6,682 nt of DNA from Hyphomonas sp. (GTDB taxonomy: Bacteria > Pseudomonadota > Alphaproteobacteria > Caulobacterales > Hyphomonadaceae). Each line of letters opens with the position of its first letter. Position 1 is the first letter of the stretch. Position numbers and translations under genes: made by a program. Below are positions 1 through 5,981 of this stretch, piece by piece. Under the pieces are notes generated by a model. That model searched no databases. It saw only the letters and a list, made by a program, of their open reading frames with translations, and was not told the origin of the DNA. The stretch is taken from positions 1 to 6,682 of the forward strand of contig JANSXJ010000204.1 in the NCBI GenBank assembly GCA_024743015.1, read 5' to 3'.

Positions 1-564
1 CATTCCGCCTGTGGTCGCGAAGATGCCTGCATCATAGTTTGCAGGTCCTGTGACATCGCCCGGAACCAGTTCTGTGTGGTAGGAACCCGGCATACAATGA
101 TGATCTATCGCCTCGGTGGAGCGTGGCTGCTTGAATTTCGGGTTGAGAACGAGACGGTCATCGTTTGTCGTCAGCTCGGCGACTTTTGCGTTCAACTCAT
201 CCGCCTGGCGAAGGGTCACCCAGCGACCGGCTTGTTGACGTGTTTCCATCGTCGCGCGGCGCAGCGCTGACCACCATTGGAACATAGGATCTTTCAATAG
301 CGCTTTGCGGACTTCATGGCGCGACTCGAAGCCCCGCTTTTGTGTCTTGTTGAATGCGGGTTCAACGCGCGCCTCGAAGGCTTCGCCAACGCCCGGCATG
401 ATCTTCGTCGACAGATGTCGATTCATCTGAGCGAGGAAATTGAACCGGGCAATCTCGTCGTGATTTGTCTCGGGATAGACGCCGTGCCGTCCAACAACGC
501 GATAATCCGGTGGACCGTCATATTCGATCGGGTCTGGGCGGGGATCTCGTTCTGTGTCAGCCAT
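1..564 (-). CDS. Putative class I SAM-dependent methyltransferase family protein, N-terminal part (runs off the left edge)
   Basis: An open frame of 188 codons runs on the minus strand from an ATG at 564-562 to the window edge with no stop, so the C-terminus is missing. AGGAGA (570-575 on the plus strand) lies five bases upstream and supports this start. The protein begins MADTERDPRPDPIEYDG and is hydrophilic, with no signal peptide or membrane segment. Visible blocks are MFQWWSALRR (near residue 95), DHHCMPGSYHTEL (near 157) and YDAGIFATTGG at the end. The HCMPGSYHTE and YDxGIFATTGG blocks resemble, from memory, the region just before the SAM-binding domain of a proteobacterial methyltransferase family. 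The glycine-rich SAM motif itself would lie beyond the edge, so the function is not shown here. It is divergent from the four-gene operon and may share its control region. The reading frame is well supported; the product name is tentative. Confidence 0.6.
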   Translation of the reverse strand, partial: MADTERDPRPDPIEYDGPPDYRVVGRHGVYPETNHDEIARFNFLAQMNRHLSTKIMPGVGEAFEARVEPAFNKTQKRGFESRHEVRKALLKDPMFQWWSALRRATMETRQQAGRWVTLRQADELNAKVAELTTNDDRLVLNPKFKQPRSTEAIDHHCMPGSYHTELVPGDVTGPANYDAGIFATTGGM

Positions 565-685
565 GACAATCTCCTTTTCGCTTCACAAAATGGCGCGCTT
601 TCGCGACACTTTCAATGTGAGGGCTATGCATTTGTCCCAAAAGATATATCATTTGACGAAAGAAGCTATAGGGAAGGTTCCGGAT
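565..685. promoter_or_regulatory. Divergent intergenic control region
   Basis: This 121-bp, relatively AT-rich gap separates two divergent genes and must hold promoters for both. On the minus strand TTGAAA (610-615) and CATTTT (587-592), 17 bp apart, form a weak sigma70-like candidate for the methyltransferase-like gene. On the plus strand no convincing -35/-10 pair was found, although AT-rich segments (641-650, 664-670) are present. CATTTGTC (629-636) and CATTTGAC (650-657) form a direct repeat with one mismatch and a 21-bp period, close to two helical turns. ATTTGTCC (630-637) is identical to one arm of the palindrome in front of the second operon. These points suggest a regulator site, but which protein binds is unknown. 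Confidence 0.45.
671..677 (+). promoter_or_regulatory. Ribosome binding site fixing the HapK-like start
   Basis: GGGAAGG lies eight bases upstream of the ATG at 686. The same frame is open back to an ATG at 554, which would add 44 residues overlapping the divergent promoter region. That extension has no family resemblance and no good ribosome binding site, whereas translation from 686 gives the usual family N-terminus (MSTKIVALFNLKPG). Confidence 0.75.
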
Positions 686-1000
686 ATGAGTACAAAGATT
701 GTCGCACTGTTCAATTTGAAGCCGGGCGTCAGCGTCGCAGATTATGAAAACTGGGCGAAAACCAAAGACATTCCGACAGTGAATGGCTTGCAATCGGTGG
801 ATGAATTCGCCGTTTTCAAATCAACCGGCCTGCTCGGCACCGACGACAAGCCGCCTTACGCTTATATCGAGACGATTGATGTCAACGATATGGATAAGTT
901 TGGCGGCGAAGTCTCGACCGAGACCATGCAAGCCATTGCGGGTGAGTTCCAGGCGATGGCTGATGACCTCGTCTTCATCATGACAGACAAACTCGGCTAG
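686..1000 (+). CDS. REDY-like HapK family protein (small alpha/beta-barrel fold)
   Basis: The 104-residue product starts MSTKIVALFNLKPGVSVADY and matches, from memory, the small cytoplasmic proteins annotated REDY-like protein HapK. They are named after a protein of the Hahella prodigiosin cluster. The family is expected to adopt a ferredoxin-like dimeric alpha/beta-barrel fold, related to NIPSNAP, EthD and similar domains. Family-like features are the first strand KIVALFNL (4-11), the helix VADYENWAKTKDIPTVNGL (17-35), the central PPYAYIETIDVNDMDKF (56-72) and the C-terminal FIMTDKL. No catalytic residues are established, so a role as ligand-binding protein, isomerase or accessory factor is open. 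It is the first gene of a four-gene operon, with nine bases to the SDR gene. That position suggests it serves the same pathway. Family call is fairly sure; function is unknown. Confidence 0.82.
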   Translation: MSTKIVALFNLKPGVSVADYENWAKTKDIPTVNGLQSVDEFAVFKSTGLLGTDDKPPYAYIETIDVNDMDKFGGEVSTETMQAIAGEFQAMADDLVFIMTDKLG

Positions 1001-1009
1001 GGGGATCTG

Positions 1010-1846
1010 ATGGGCAGATTTACCGGGAAGACGGCGGTGATCACGGGATCCGGACGCCGAAAAGGGCTCGGAGAGGCAATTGCGAAACGCCTCGCTGAAG
1101 ATGGCGCCAATATTGTCATCTCCGACATTGGGGCGCCGCGTGATGAAGCCACAGGTGCGGAGCACATTGGCTCAACCGATGAGATGGAGAGTATCGCCGC
1201 GGACATGCGCGCGCTCGGCGTGCAAGCGTCCACAAAAGTCTGCGATGTCCGGTCTTTGGAAGATGTTCGAGGACTCGCGCAGCACGCCGTCGATACGCAT
1301 GGGCGCCTAGATATCTGGGTCAATAATGCCGGAATCGGTTATATCATGAAGCCGCTTCTGGAGGTCACAGAGGATGATTGGCGGGCCGTAATCGATGTGA
1401 ACCTGACGGGAGCCTTTTTCGGGGTCAAAGCAGCTGCCGAGATGATGATTCAGCAAGGCCATGGCGGCCGGATCATCAATATCGCCTCGCAAGCGGCCAA
1501 GTCAGGATTCCCGCACGCCCAGGCTTACACGTCTTCCAAACACGGTCTGGTGGGGCTCGCGCGCTCTGCCGCTGTGGAGCTGGGCGAGCATAAGATTACC
1601 GTCAACAATGTCTGTCCGAACCATGTCACGACTGGCCTCGGCGCCTGGCAAAACGAGTACTTTGCGAAAGTTGTCGGCGCCGCGTCGGTGGAGGACTATC
1701 TCGAAGCGATGGCCGCGCGCATTCCGATGGGACGTCCCGGTCTGCCGGAAGACACCGCCAATGCCGTTGCATTCCTGTGTTCGGATGAGGCCAACTACAT
1801 TACCGCCGAGAGCATGAATGTCTCAGGCGGAGAGGAGCCGCACTAA
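1010..1846 (+). CDS. Short-chain dehydrogenase/reductase (classical SDR)
   Basis: This 278-residue protein is a full-length classical SDR, a cytoplasmic NAD(P)-dependent oxidoreductase usually acting on alcohol/carbonyl groups. The Rossmann glycine motif is TGSGRRKGLG (12-21), two residues longer than the usual TGxxxGxG spacing. Asp39 at the end of the second strand (VISD) favours NAD(H) over NADP(H). Further landmarks are CDV (78-80), NNAG (105-108), the catalytic tetrad Asn131, Ser160, Tyr173 and Lys177 (YTSSK), and a C-terminal NVSGGEEPH where many relatives have VDGG. A substrate lid probably spans about 208-240. AGGGGGA (999-1005) lies four bases before the start. The stop overlaps the next ATG by one base (TAATG), indicating translational coupling. 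The substrate cannot be read from sequence; presumably it is an intermediate of the pathway encoded around it. Confidence 0.93.
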   Translation: MGRFTGKTAVITGSGRRKGLGEAIAKRLAEDGANIVISDIGAPRDEATGAEHIGSTDEMESIAADMRALGVQASTKVCDVRSLEDVRGLAQHAVDTHGRLDIWVNNAGIGYIMKPLLEVTEDDWRAVIDVNLTGAFFGVKAAAEMMIQQGHGGRIINIASQAAKSGFPHAQAYTSSKHGLVGLARSAAVELGEHKITVNNVCPNHVTTGLGAWQNEYFAKVVGAASVEDYLEAMAARIPMGRPGLPEDTANAVAFLCSDEANYITAESMNVSGGEEPH

Positions 1847-2748
1847 TGGCATTACCGTCCGATCCAGCGCCGAGAGACTTCACCTGGCCGAATGGGGCGA
1901 AGCTGGCGCTCTCAATCGTAGTGAATGTCGAAGAGGGTGCGGAGCGCCGCATTGATGAGGGCGACAAACGGCCTGAGCCGGTGGATGAGCTTGGAGCGGT
2001 ACCCGGCAAGCCGATCCGAATTCACGGCAATGAGAGTAATTACCAGTATGGCATCAATCGCGGTGCACCGCGGATTCTCAAGCTGCTCGACAAAGCCAAG
2101 ATGAAGGCGACATGGACCGTCTGCGGGCAAGCTCTCGAGAAAGCCCCCTGGCTTGCGAAAGCCATTGTCGATCGCGGCGATGAGCCGTGCAATCACGGGC
2201 ATAAGTGGGCGTTCACAGCGTTCATGGATGAAGCGGAGGAATCAGACTTCATCAAGAAGGGCACCGACTCGATCGCTCAGACCTGCGGACGCCGGCCCGT
2301 TGGCTGGCTGTCGCGCTATCTGCACACTGACATCACGCGGCGTATCCTCAAAGAGCAGGGGTATCTCTATCATATGGACGACTATTCCAATGACTTTCCG
2401 TACTGGGCAGACGTCGTGATGAAGGATGGTTCGACAGAACCGATGGTCATCCTGCCATACGCGATCGACTCTAACGATATGAAGTTCTGGCTCAGCCCCA
2501 GCTTCACGCCGGACATGTGGCTGCAATATGCGAAGAACACGTTCAATTGGCTCCACCGCGAAGCGCAGGAAGAGGGCGCGCGCATGATGTCGCTCGGCTT
2601 GCACCTGCGGATCATTGGGCGGCCTGGTCGTATCGATGCGTTTCAGCATTTCCTGGACCACGTTCGCGCCCACAAGGATGTCTGGGTCGCCACGCGCGAA
2701 GAGATCGCTCAGCATTTTGCAACGCAAGTGAAGCCAGGCGGCGCATGA
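1846..2748 (+). CDS. PuuE/allantoinase-like polysaccharide deacetylase superfamily hydrolase
   Basis: This 300-residue protein belongs to the NodB-fold carbohydrate esterase 4 superfamily, on the branch that includes PuuE allantoinase and HpPgdA-like enzymes, which hydrolyse C-N bonds. Evidence is the ordered set VNVEEG (26-31; PuuE-type VNYEEG), SNYQYG (64-69), CNHGHKW (115-121; His117), GWLSRY (153-158), a DDYSNDFPYW block (178-187) and GLHLRIIGRPGR (251-262; His253). The GLHxRxxGRPGR motif near the C-terminus is highly typical of PuuE relatives. The NodB Asp-Asp pair is replaced by Glu29-Glu30, as in PuuE, so classic peptidoglycan or chitin deacetylation is unlikely. There is no signal peptide, which also argues for a small cytoplasmic substrate. 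GAGGAG (1832-1837) precedes the start. No purine or ureide genes are visible nearby, so true allantoinase activity is doubtful. Likely it opens a cyclic amide or removes an acyl group from nitrogen. Confidence 0.87.
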   Translation: MALPSDPAPRDFTWPNGAKLALSIVVNVEEGAERRIDEGDKRPEPVDELGAVPGKPIRIHGNESNYQYGINRGAPRILKLLDKAKMKATWTVCGQALEKAPWLAKAIVDRGDEPCNHGHKWAFTAFMDEAEESDFIKKGTDSIAQTCGRRPVGWLSRYLHTDITRRILKEQGYLYHMDDYSNDFPYWADVVMKDGSTEPMVILPYAIDSNDMKFWLSPSFTPDMWLQYAKNTFNWLHREAQEEGARMMSLGLHLRIIGRPGRIDAFQHFLDHVRAHKDVWVATREEIAQHFATQVKPGGA

Positions 2749-3302
2749 CCCGCTTAAGTCCGATTGCGCTGGACGACCTCGATCCGGAGACGCGGGCGCT
2801 GATTGAGAATGCAGAAGACTTGATGGGATTCGTCCCCAACGACGCTCTGGTGATGGCCCGCAATCCCGGACTGACGCGCGCGATGTGGGGATTGGTGGCC
2901 GCGATCTATGGCCCGGGCAAAGTCGACAATGGTCTTAAGCGCCTGATTGGAGAAGCGGCGAGCAAAGCGGCAGGGTGCTTCTACTGCTCGGCGCATGCCG
3001 CGCATGGCGCGCGAGAGCAGGGCGTTGCGCAGGAGAAAATCGACGCCGTTTGGAGCTTTGAAGACAGTCCGCTGTTTACCGAGGCCGAACGCGCGGCAAT
3101 CAATCTTGCCATGAAGGCGGGCCTTGTTCCAAATGAGACTGAGGATACGGACTTTGATCGGCTTCGCGTCCACTTTTCCGAAGATGAAATTGTCGAGATT
3201 GTCGCCGTGATTTCAATGTTCGGTTTTCTCAACCGTTGGAATTCAACGCTGGATACCGCGCTTGAGCCAACCCCTTTGGCGTCGGTTGACGGGCTACCAT
3301 AG
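2745..3302 (+). CDS. Carboxymuconolactone decarboxylase (CMD/AhpD-like) family protein
   Basis: The product is 185 residues from the ATG at 2745, which overlaps the previous stop by four bases (ATGA). The frame is open back to 2517, but that stretch is antisense-quality shadow of the deacetylase gene, and only the shorter form gives the family N-terminus (MTRLSPIALDDLDPETRALI). The CMD core holds IGEAASKAAGCFYCSAHAAHG (68-88): Cys78 and Cys81 form CxxC, with His84, His87 and the preceding Glu70 as likely relay residues. The C-terminal half carries FTEAERAAINLA (111-122) and FSEDEIVEIVAVI (144-156), typical of this subgroup. The family includes alkylhydroperoxidases with a redox CxxC, and decarboxylases or lactonase-linked enzymes. 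The CxxC pair favours a peroxide-reducing or thiol-redox role. As last gene of the operon it may protect the pathway or process an intermediate. Confidence 0.88.
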   Translation: MTRLSPIALDDLDPETRALIENAEDLMGFVPNDALVMARNPGLTRAMWGLVAAIYGPGKVDNGLKRLIGEAASKAAGCFYCSAHAAHGAREQGVAQEKIDAVWSFEDSPLFTEAERAAINLAMKAGLVPNETEDTDFDRLRVHFSEDEIVEIVAVISMFGFLNRWNSTLDTALEPTPLASVDGLP

Positions 3303-3424
3303 AGGCGTTGATTACGAGCTTGGGCGAATGCGAGAATGTCATCCATTTCCGACCGAACCCGAAGACAGTGTTTGACCTCAGTCCAGGAACGCTCTAATTT
3401 GTCCGGACAAATCCCGGATAAGCT
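3303..3424 (+). promoter_or_regulatory. Inter-operon region with candidate promoter
   Basis: This 122-bp gap separates the two plus-strand gene sets. It contains no hairpin with a T-tract, so no intrinsic terminator is evident and read-through from the first operon is possible. A sigma70-like candidate has -35 TTGACC (3372-3377, five of six matches) and -10 TAATTT (3395-3400) at 17 bp spacing. An overlapping alternative -10, TCTAAT (3393-3398), is a better match but gives only a 15-bp spacer. Either would start transcription near 3405-3408, a few bases before the gene at 3425. Confidence 0.5.
3397..3412. promoter_or_regulatory. Perfect 16-bp palindrome, probable operator
   Basis: ATTTGTCCGGACAAAT is identical to its own reverse complement over all 16 bases. 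It overlaps the candidate -10 element and the predicted transcription start, and ends 12 bases before the ATG at 3425, a classic position for a repressor. The TTGT...ACAA arms resemble operators of GntR/FadR-type regulators (TNGTNNNACNA-like sites), although the spacing differs and other dimeric regulators are possible. No regulator gene is in the window. Confidence 0.65.
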
Positions 3425-4249
3425 ATGATCACGACCTATAAGTCACTTCTATTTGTACCTGGTGCGCGGCCAGACCGCTTCGACAAAGCCGCAGCGAGCG
3501 GTGCCGACACCATCATTATCGACCTCGAAGACGCAGTGTTGCCTGAGCAAAAGACCGAAGCGCGGGCTGATGCGCTCGGGTGGTTGGCGCATCGCGGCGA
3601 CGTCAAGGCCGGGATCAGAATCAACAGCCCAAGAACGGCGGAAGGCTGCGCCGACATTGCCGCGCTGGCCGTGTCAGGATGCTCCCCAGATTTTGTCATG
3701 GTGCCGAAAGCCGAAACCGGGGTGGATATGGAAATTGTTGGTGAGGCGCTCGGACATGGCGCGCCGCTGATTGCGGTGATTGAAAGTGGGCGTGGCCTGC
3801 GCCGCGCATTCGATATTGCCAAACAGTCCAATGCTGGCGTCTTATTCGGCGGCGCGGATTACAGCGCGAGTATCGGTGCCGATCTTTCCAATTGGGACGC
3901 GATGATTGTCGCGCGTGGCACAATTGCCGGAGCATGCGGTGCAGCCGGCGTGCCCGCCTATGACGTGCCTTATCTGGATGTGAAGAACACCACCGGCCTC
4001 GACGAGCAAACCCGTCAATCTAAGGCCATGGGTTTTACGGGGCGTGCGTGTATTCACCCCGCACAGGTTGAGACTGTCAACGCGGTCTTCGCGCCAAGCC
4101 CCGCGGAAATCCTGGAAGCCAAAGCGATCATCAAGGCGCTCGAGGATTCAAGAGGCGGCGCGGTGCTTCACGACGGAAAACTTATCGATCGCCCGATTAT
4201 TCTGGCGGCTGAAAGAACACTCGCCAAAGCGGGCGAAGAGAGAGGATAG
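3425..4249 (+). CDS. CitE-like HpcH/HpaI family CoA-ester lyase
   Basis: This 274-residue protein has the size and motifs of stand-alone CitE-like lyases, which reversibly cleave beta-hydroxyacyl-CoA esters such as citramalyl-CoA or malyl-CoA in an Mg-dependent TIM barrel. Seen are SLLFVPGARPDRF (7-19), the DLEDAV loop (33-38), Arg65 in RIN, Glu120 in VIESGRG and Asp145 in GGADYS as likely metal ligands, and GFTGRACIHPAQV (203-215). It lacks partner citrate lyase genes (citD, citF), so it is not part of citrate lyase. An in-frame stop at 3419-3421 makes 3425 the first possible start; the ribosome site is weak (GGA, 3416-3418). MaoC, acyl-CoA dehydrogenase and CoA-transferase genes follow with almost no spacing. 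This resembles the itaconate/leucine loci containing citramalyl-CoA lyase (Ccl, Rv2498c), so citramalyl-CoA or a similar branched hydroxyacyl-CoA is the likely substrate. Substrate remains inferred. Confidence 0.9.
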   Translation: MITTYKSLLFVPGARPDRFDKAAASGADTIIIDLEDAVLPEQKTEARADALGWLAHRGDVKAGIRINSPRTAEGCADIAALAVSGCSPDFVMVPKAETGVDMEIVGEALGHGAPLIAVIESGRGLRRAFDIAKQSNAGVLFGGADYSASIGADLSNWDAMIVARGTIAGACGAAGVPAYDVPYLDVKNTTGLDEQTRQSKAMGFTGRACIHPAQVETVNAVFAPSPAEILEAKAIIKALEDSRGGAVLHDGKLIDRPIILAAERTLAKAGEERG

Positions 4250-4250
4250 A

Positions 4251-4772
4251 ATGGTACAAAACTGGAAAGAGGTCGGCCCAAATCGCTATCGCGAGACGTT
4301 CGGTCGATATTTCGAAGACTTCAAAGAAGGCGACATTTACGAGCACCGCCCGGGCAAGACGGTCACCGAGTATGACAATCACGCGTTCACATTGCTCACG
4401 CTAAACACGCATCCGATGCATTTCGATGCGGAGTTTGCGGCGGCTTCCGAGTTCAAACAGAATCTGGTCGTCTCACCATACACGCTCGCGCTGCTCATCG
4501 GCATGAGTGTTACCGATTGCTCTCAGAAAGCGATCGCCAATCTCGGCATGGATGAAGTGAAGTTCACCGCGCCCGTCTTTGCCGGCGATACGCTTTATGC
4601 CGAGAGCGAGGTGCTCGGGAAGCGGGAAAGCAAGTCGCGTCCAGGTCAGGGCATTGTAACGATTGTTACGCGAGGCTTCAAACAGGATGGCACCATGGTC
4701 TGTACCTTCAAGCGCAACATGTTGATCCCGTCTCGCGGCCAGGCCGTCGAAGACCGAGTTGGAAACTATTAG
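4251..4772 (+). CDS. MaoC family (R)-specific enoyl-CoA hydratase
   Basis: The 173-residue product is a single hot-dog domain that presumably adds water to an enoyl-CoA before the lyase acts. Translation from 4251 begins MVQNWKEVGPNRYRETFGRYFEDFKEGD, the usual family N-terminus; the frame is open back to 4044 but that part overlaps the lyase gene. AGAGGA (4241-4246) is four bases upstream and one base separates it from the lyase stop. The catalytic region reads LLTLNTHPMHFDAEFA (48-63). His57 matches the hydratase His, but the canonical GDxNPxH Asp is Asn52 and the Asn is His54, a variation I recall as shared in this subgroup. Further features are GMSVTDCSQKAIANLG (84-99) and the VFAGDTLYAESEV strand pair (109-121). 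Relatives such as mycobacterial Rv2499c sit beside a CitE-like lyase. Itaconyl-CoA or mesaconyl-CoA hydration is a plausible but unproven reaction. Confidence 0.88.
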   Translation: MVQNWKEVGPNRYRETFGRYFEDFKEGDIYEHRPGKTVTEYDNHAFTLLTLNTHPMHFDAEFAAASEFKQNLVVSPYTLALLIGMSVTDCSQKAIANLGMDEVKFTAPVFAGDTLYAESEVLGKRESKSRPGQGIVTIVTRGFKQDGTMVCTFKRNMLIPSRGQAVEDRVGNY

Positions 4773-4776
4773 GAGG
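4771..4776 (+). promoter_or_regulatory. Perfect Shine-Dalgarno overlapping the MaoC stop
   Basis: AGGAGG lies five bases before the ATG at 4782 and shares its first two bases with the TAG stop of the hydratase gene (4770-4772). It is the strongest ribosome site in the window, so the dehydrogenase may be made in larger amounts than its neighbours. Confidence 0.8.
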
Positions 4777-4781
4777 CCAGT

Positions 4782-5981
4782 ATGGCAGACACGGCTTATA
4801 TGACCAGTGAGGCTGCGGAAGAAGAACGCCTCATGCTCGATGCGATCGAGAAATGGCTGGAGCAGAAAGTTCGCCCGGTTGCGATGGAGCTGGAGCACGC
4901 GAACGCGTATCCGATCGACCTCGTCGAGGACATGAAAGAGCTCGGCCTTTTCGGGGCGTTGATCGATCCTGAATATGGCGGCCTCGGTCTCAGTGCGTCG
5001 CTCTATGCAAAGATCGTGACCCTGATCTCGGAAGAATGGATGAGCCTCACCGGCATCTTCAATTCACATCTGATGATGGCGCAAATCGTCCAGCGTTTCG
5101 GGACCGATAAGCAAAAAGCGCATTGGTTGCCTAAGTTCGCCACGGGCGAGATCCGCGGCGGACTCGCGCTGACCGAACCAAATGCTGGGACGGATCTACA
5201 GGCCCTCACCACCAAGGCGACGCGGGTTGGCGACAAATATGTGATTGAGGGAGCGAAAACCTGGATCTCTAATGCGATCGAAGGCCAGTGCGTGGCGCTT
5301 CTTTGCAAGACCGATCCCGGCGTGGAGCCCCGCTATAAGGGCATGTCGATGCTCATCACGCAGACCAAGAACCCGGACACGATGGAAGACCTTCCTGGTG
5401 TCACGAATGGCAACAAGCTGGAAAAGCTTGGATATAAGGGCATCGATAGCGGTGAACTGATTTATACCGGATATGAGTGCGATGCAGAGCTCAGCCTTGT
5501 GGGCGGCGAAGAGGGCAAAGGCTTCTTCATGGCCACAGGCGGTCTTGAGATCGGGCGCATCAATATTGCGGCCCGTTCAGTCGGGATCGCACGCCGGGCT
5601 CTGAAAGAGAGCATCGCTTATGCGCAAACGCGCCACACAATGGGTAAGCCGATCTGCGAGCATCAGGCGATCCAGCTCAAGCTCGGTGAAATGGGGGCCA
5701 AGACCCGCGCCGCCGAATTGCTCGTTCAAGACGCTGCCCGCGCCTATGACACAGGCGAGCGGATCGATATGGAAGCCGGAATGGCGAAGTATTTTGCATC
5801 CGAGACCGCAGTCGAAGTGGCGACGGAAGCGATGCGAATTCATGGCGGATATGGATACTCGAAAGAGTATGTGATCGAACGCCTCTACCGCGATGCCCCG
5901 CTCATGTGTATCGGTGAAGGCACCAACGAGATGCAACGCATCATCATCGCCAAACAATTGGTAAAACGGAACCCGATCTGA
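4782..5981 (+). CDS. Acyl-CoA dehydrogenase family protein
   Basis: This 399-residue FAD enzyme has the normal length of soluble acyl-CoA dehydrogenases, which make a 2,3-enoyl-CoA and pass electrons to electron-transfer flavoprotein. In order there are an N-terminal helical domain (about 14-125), the ALTEPNAGTD signature (129-138), the FAD/substrate strand domain with TWISNA (160-165), and a C-terminal helical domain with ARRALKESIAYAQTRHTMGKPI (270-291) and IHGGYGYSKEY (353-363). Glu379 in IGEGTNEMQR is the probable catalytic base, at the position used by short/medium-chain enzymes rather than the isovaleryl-CoA type. The motif RHTMGKPI replaces the usual RxxFGxPI. It sits between the MaoC hydratase (9-base gap) and the CoA-transferase (stop overlaps start by one base, TGATG). 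It therefore probably desaturates the CoA ester made by the transferase. Substrate could be methylsuccinyl-CoA or another short branched acyl-CoA, but this is inferred from context. Confidence 0.94.
   Translation: MADTAYMTSEAAEEERLMLDAIEKWLEQKVRPVAMELEHANAYPIDLVEDMKELGLFGALIDPEYGGLGLSASLYAKIVTLISEEWMSLTGIFNSHLMMAQIVQRFGTDKQKAHWLPKFATGEIRGGLALTEPNAGTDLQALTTKATRVGDKYVIEGAKTWISNAIEGQCVALLCKTDPGVEPRYKGMSMLITQTKNPDTMEDLPGVTNGNKLEKLGYKGIDSGELIYTGYECDAELSLVGGEEGKGFFMATGGLEIGRINIAARSVGIARRALKESIAYAQTRHTMGKPICEHQAIQLKLGEMGAKTRAAELLVQDAARAYDTGERIDMEAGMAKYFASETAVEVATEAMRIHGGYGYSKEYVIERLYRDAPLMCIGEGTNEMQRIIIAKQLVKRNPI

Noticed and set aside
554..685. Upstream 44-codon extension of the HapK-like gene
   Set aside because: It covers the divergent promoter region, lacks a ribosome site and the family N-terminus begins at 686.
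316..747. Plus-strand open frame of 143 codons across the divergent region
   Set aside because: It lies mostly opposite the minus-strand gene that has a good ribosome site, and its product looks like no protein family.
2242..2727. Minus-strand open frame of 161 codons
   Set aside because: It is antisense to the PuuE-like gene, whose motifs are clear; the translation shows no domain.
2517..2744. N-terminal extension of the CMD gene
   Set aside because: The stretch is an out-of-frame reading of the deacetylase gene; the ATGA overlap at 2745 gives the family N-terminus.
3266..3280. Inverted repeat GCCAA-CCCCT-TTGGC as a terminator
   Set aside because: The stem is only five base pairs, lies inside the CMD coding end and has no T-tract after it.
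2981..3346. Minus-strand open frame starting in the inter-operon gap
   Set aside because: It is almost wholly antisense to the CMD gene, has low-complexity serine-rich composition and no recognisable motif.
3425..4249. Citrate lyase beta subunit (citE of the citCDEF system)
   Set aside because: No acyl carrier, alpha-subunit or ligase genes are adjacent, and the neighbours are acyl-CoA enzymes, so a stand-alone CoA-ester lyase fits better.
3425..5981. Ethylmalonyl-CoA pathway module (Mcl1, mesaconyl-CoA hydratase, methylsuccinyl-CoA dehydrogenase)
   Set aside because: The known proteobacterial dehydrogenase and hydratase of that pathway are clearly longer than the 399 and 173 residues seen here, and the CoA-transferase is not part of it.
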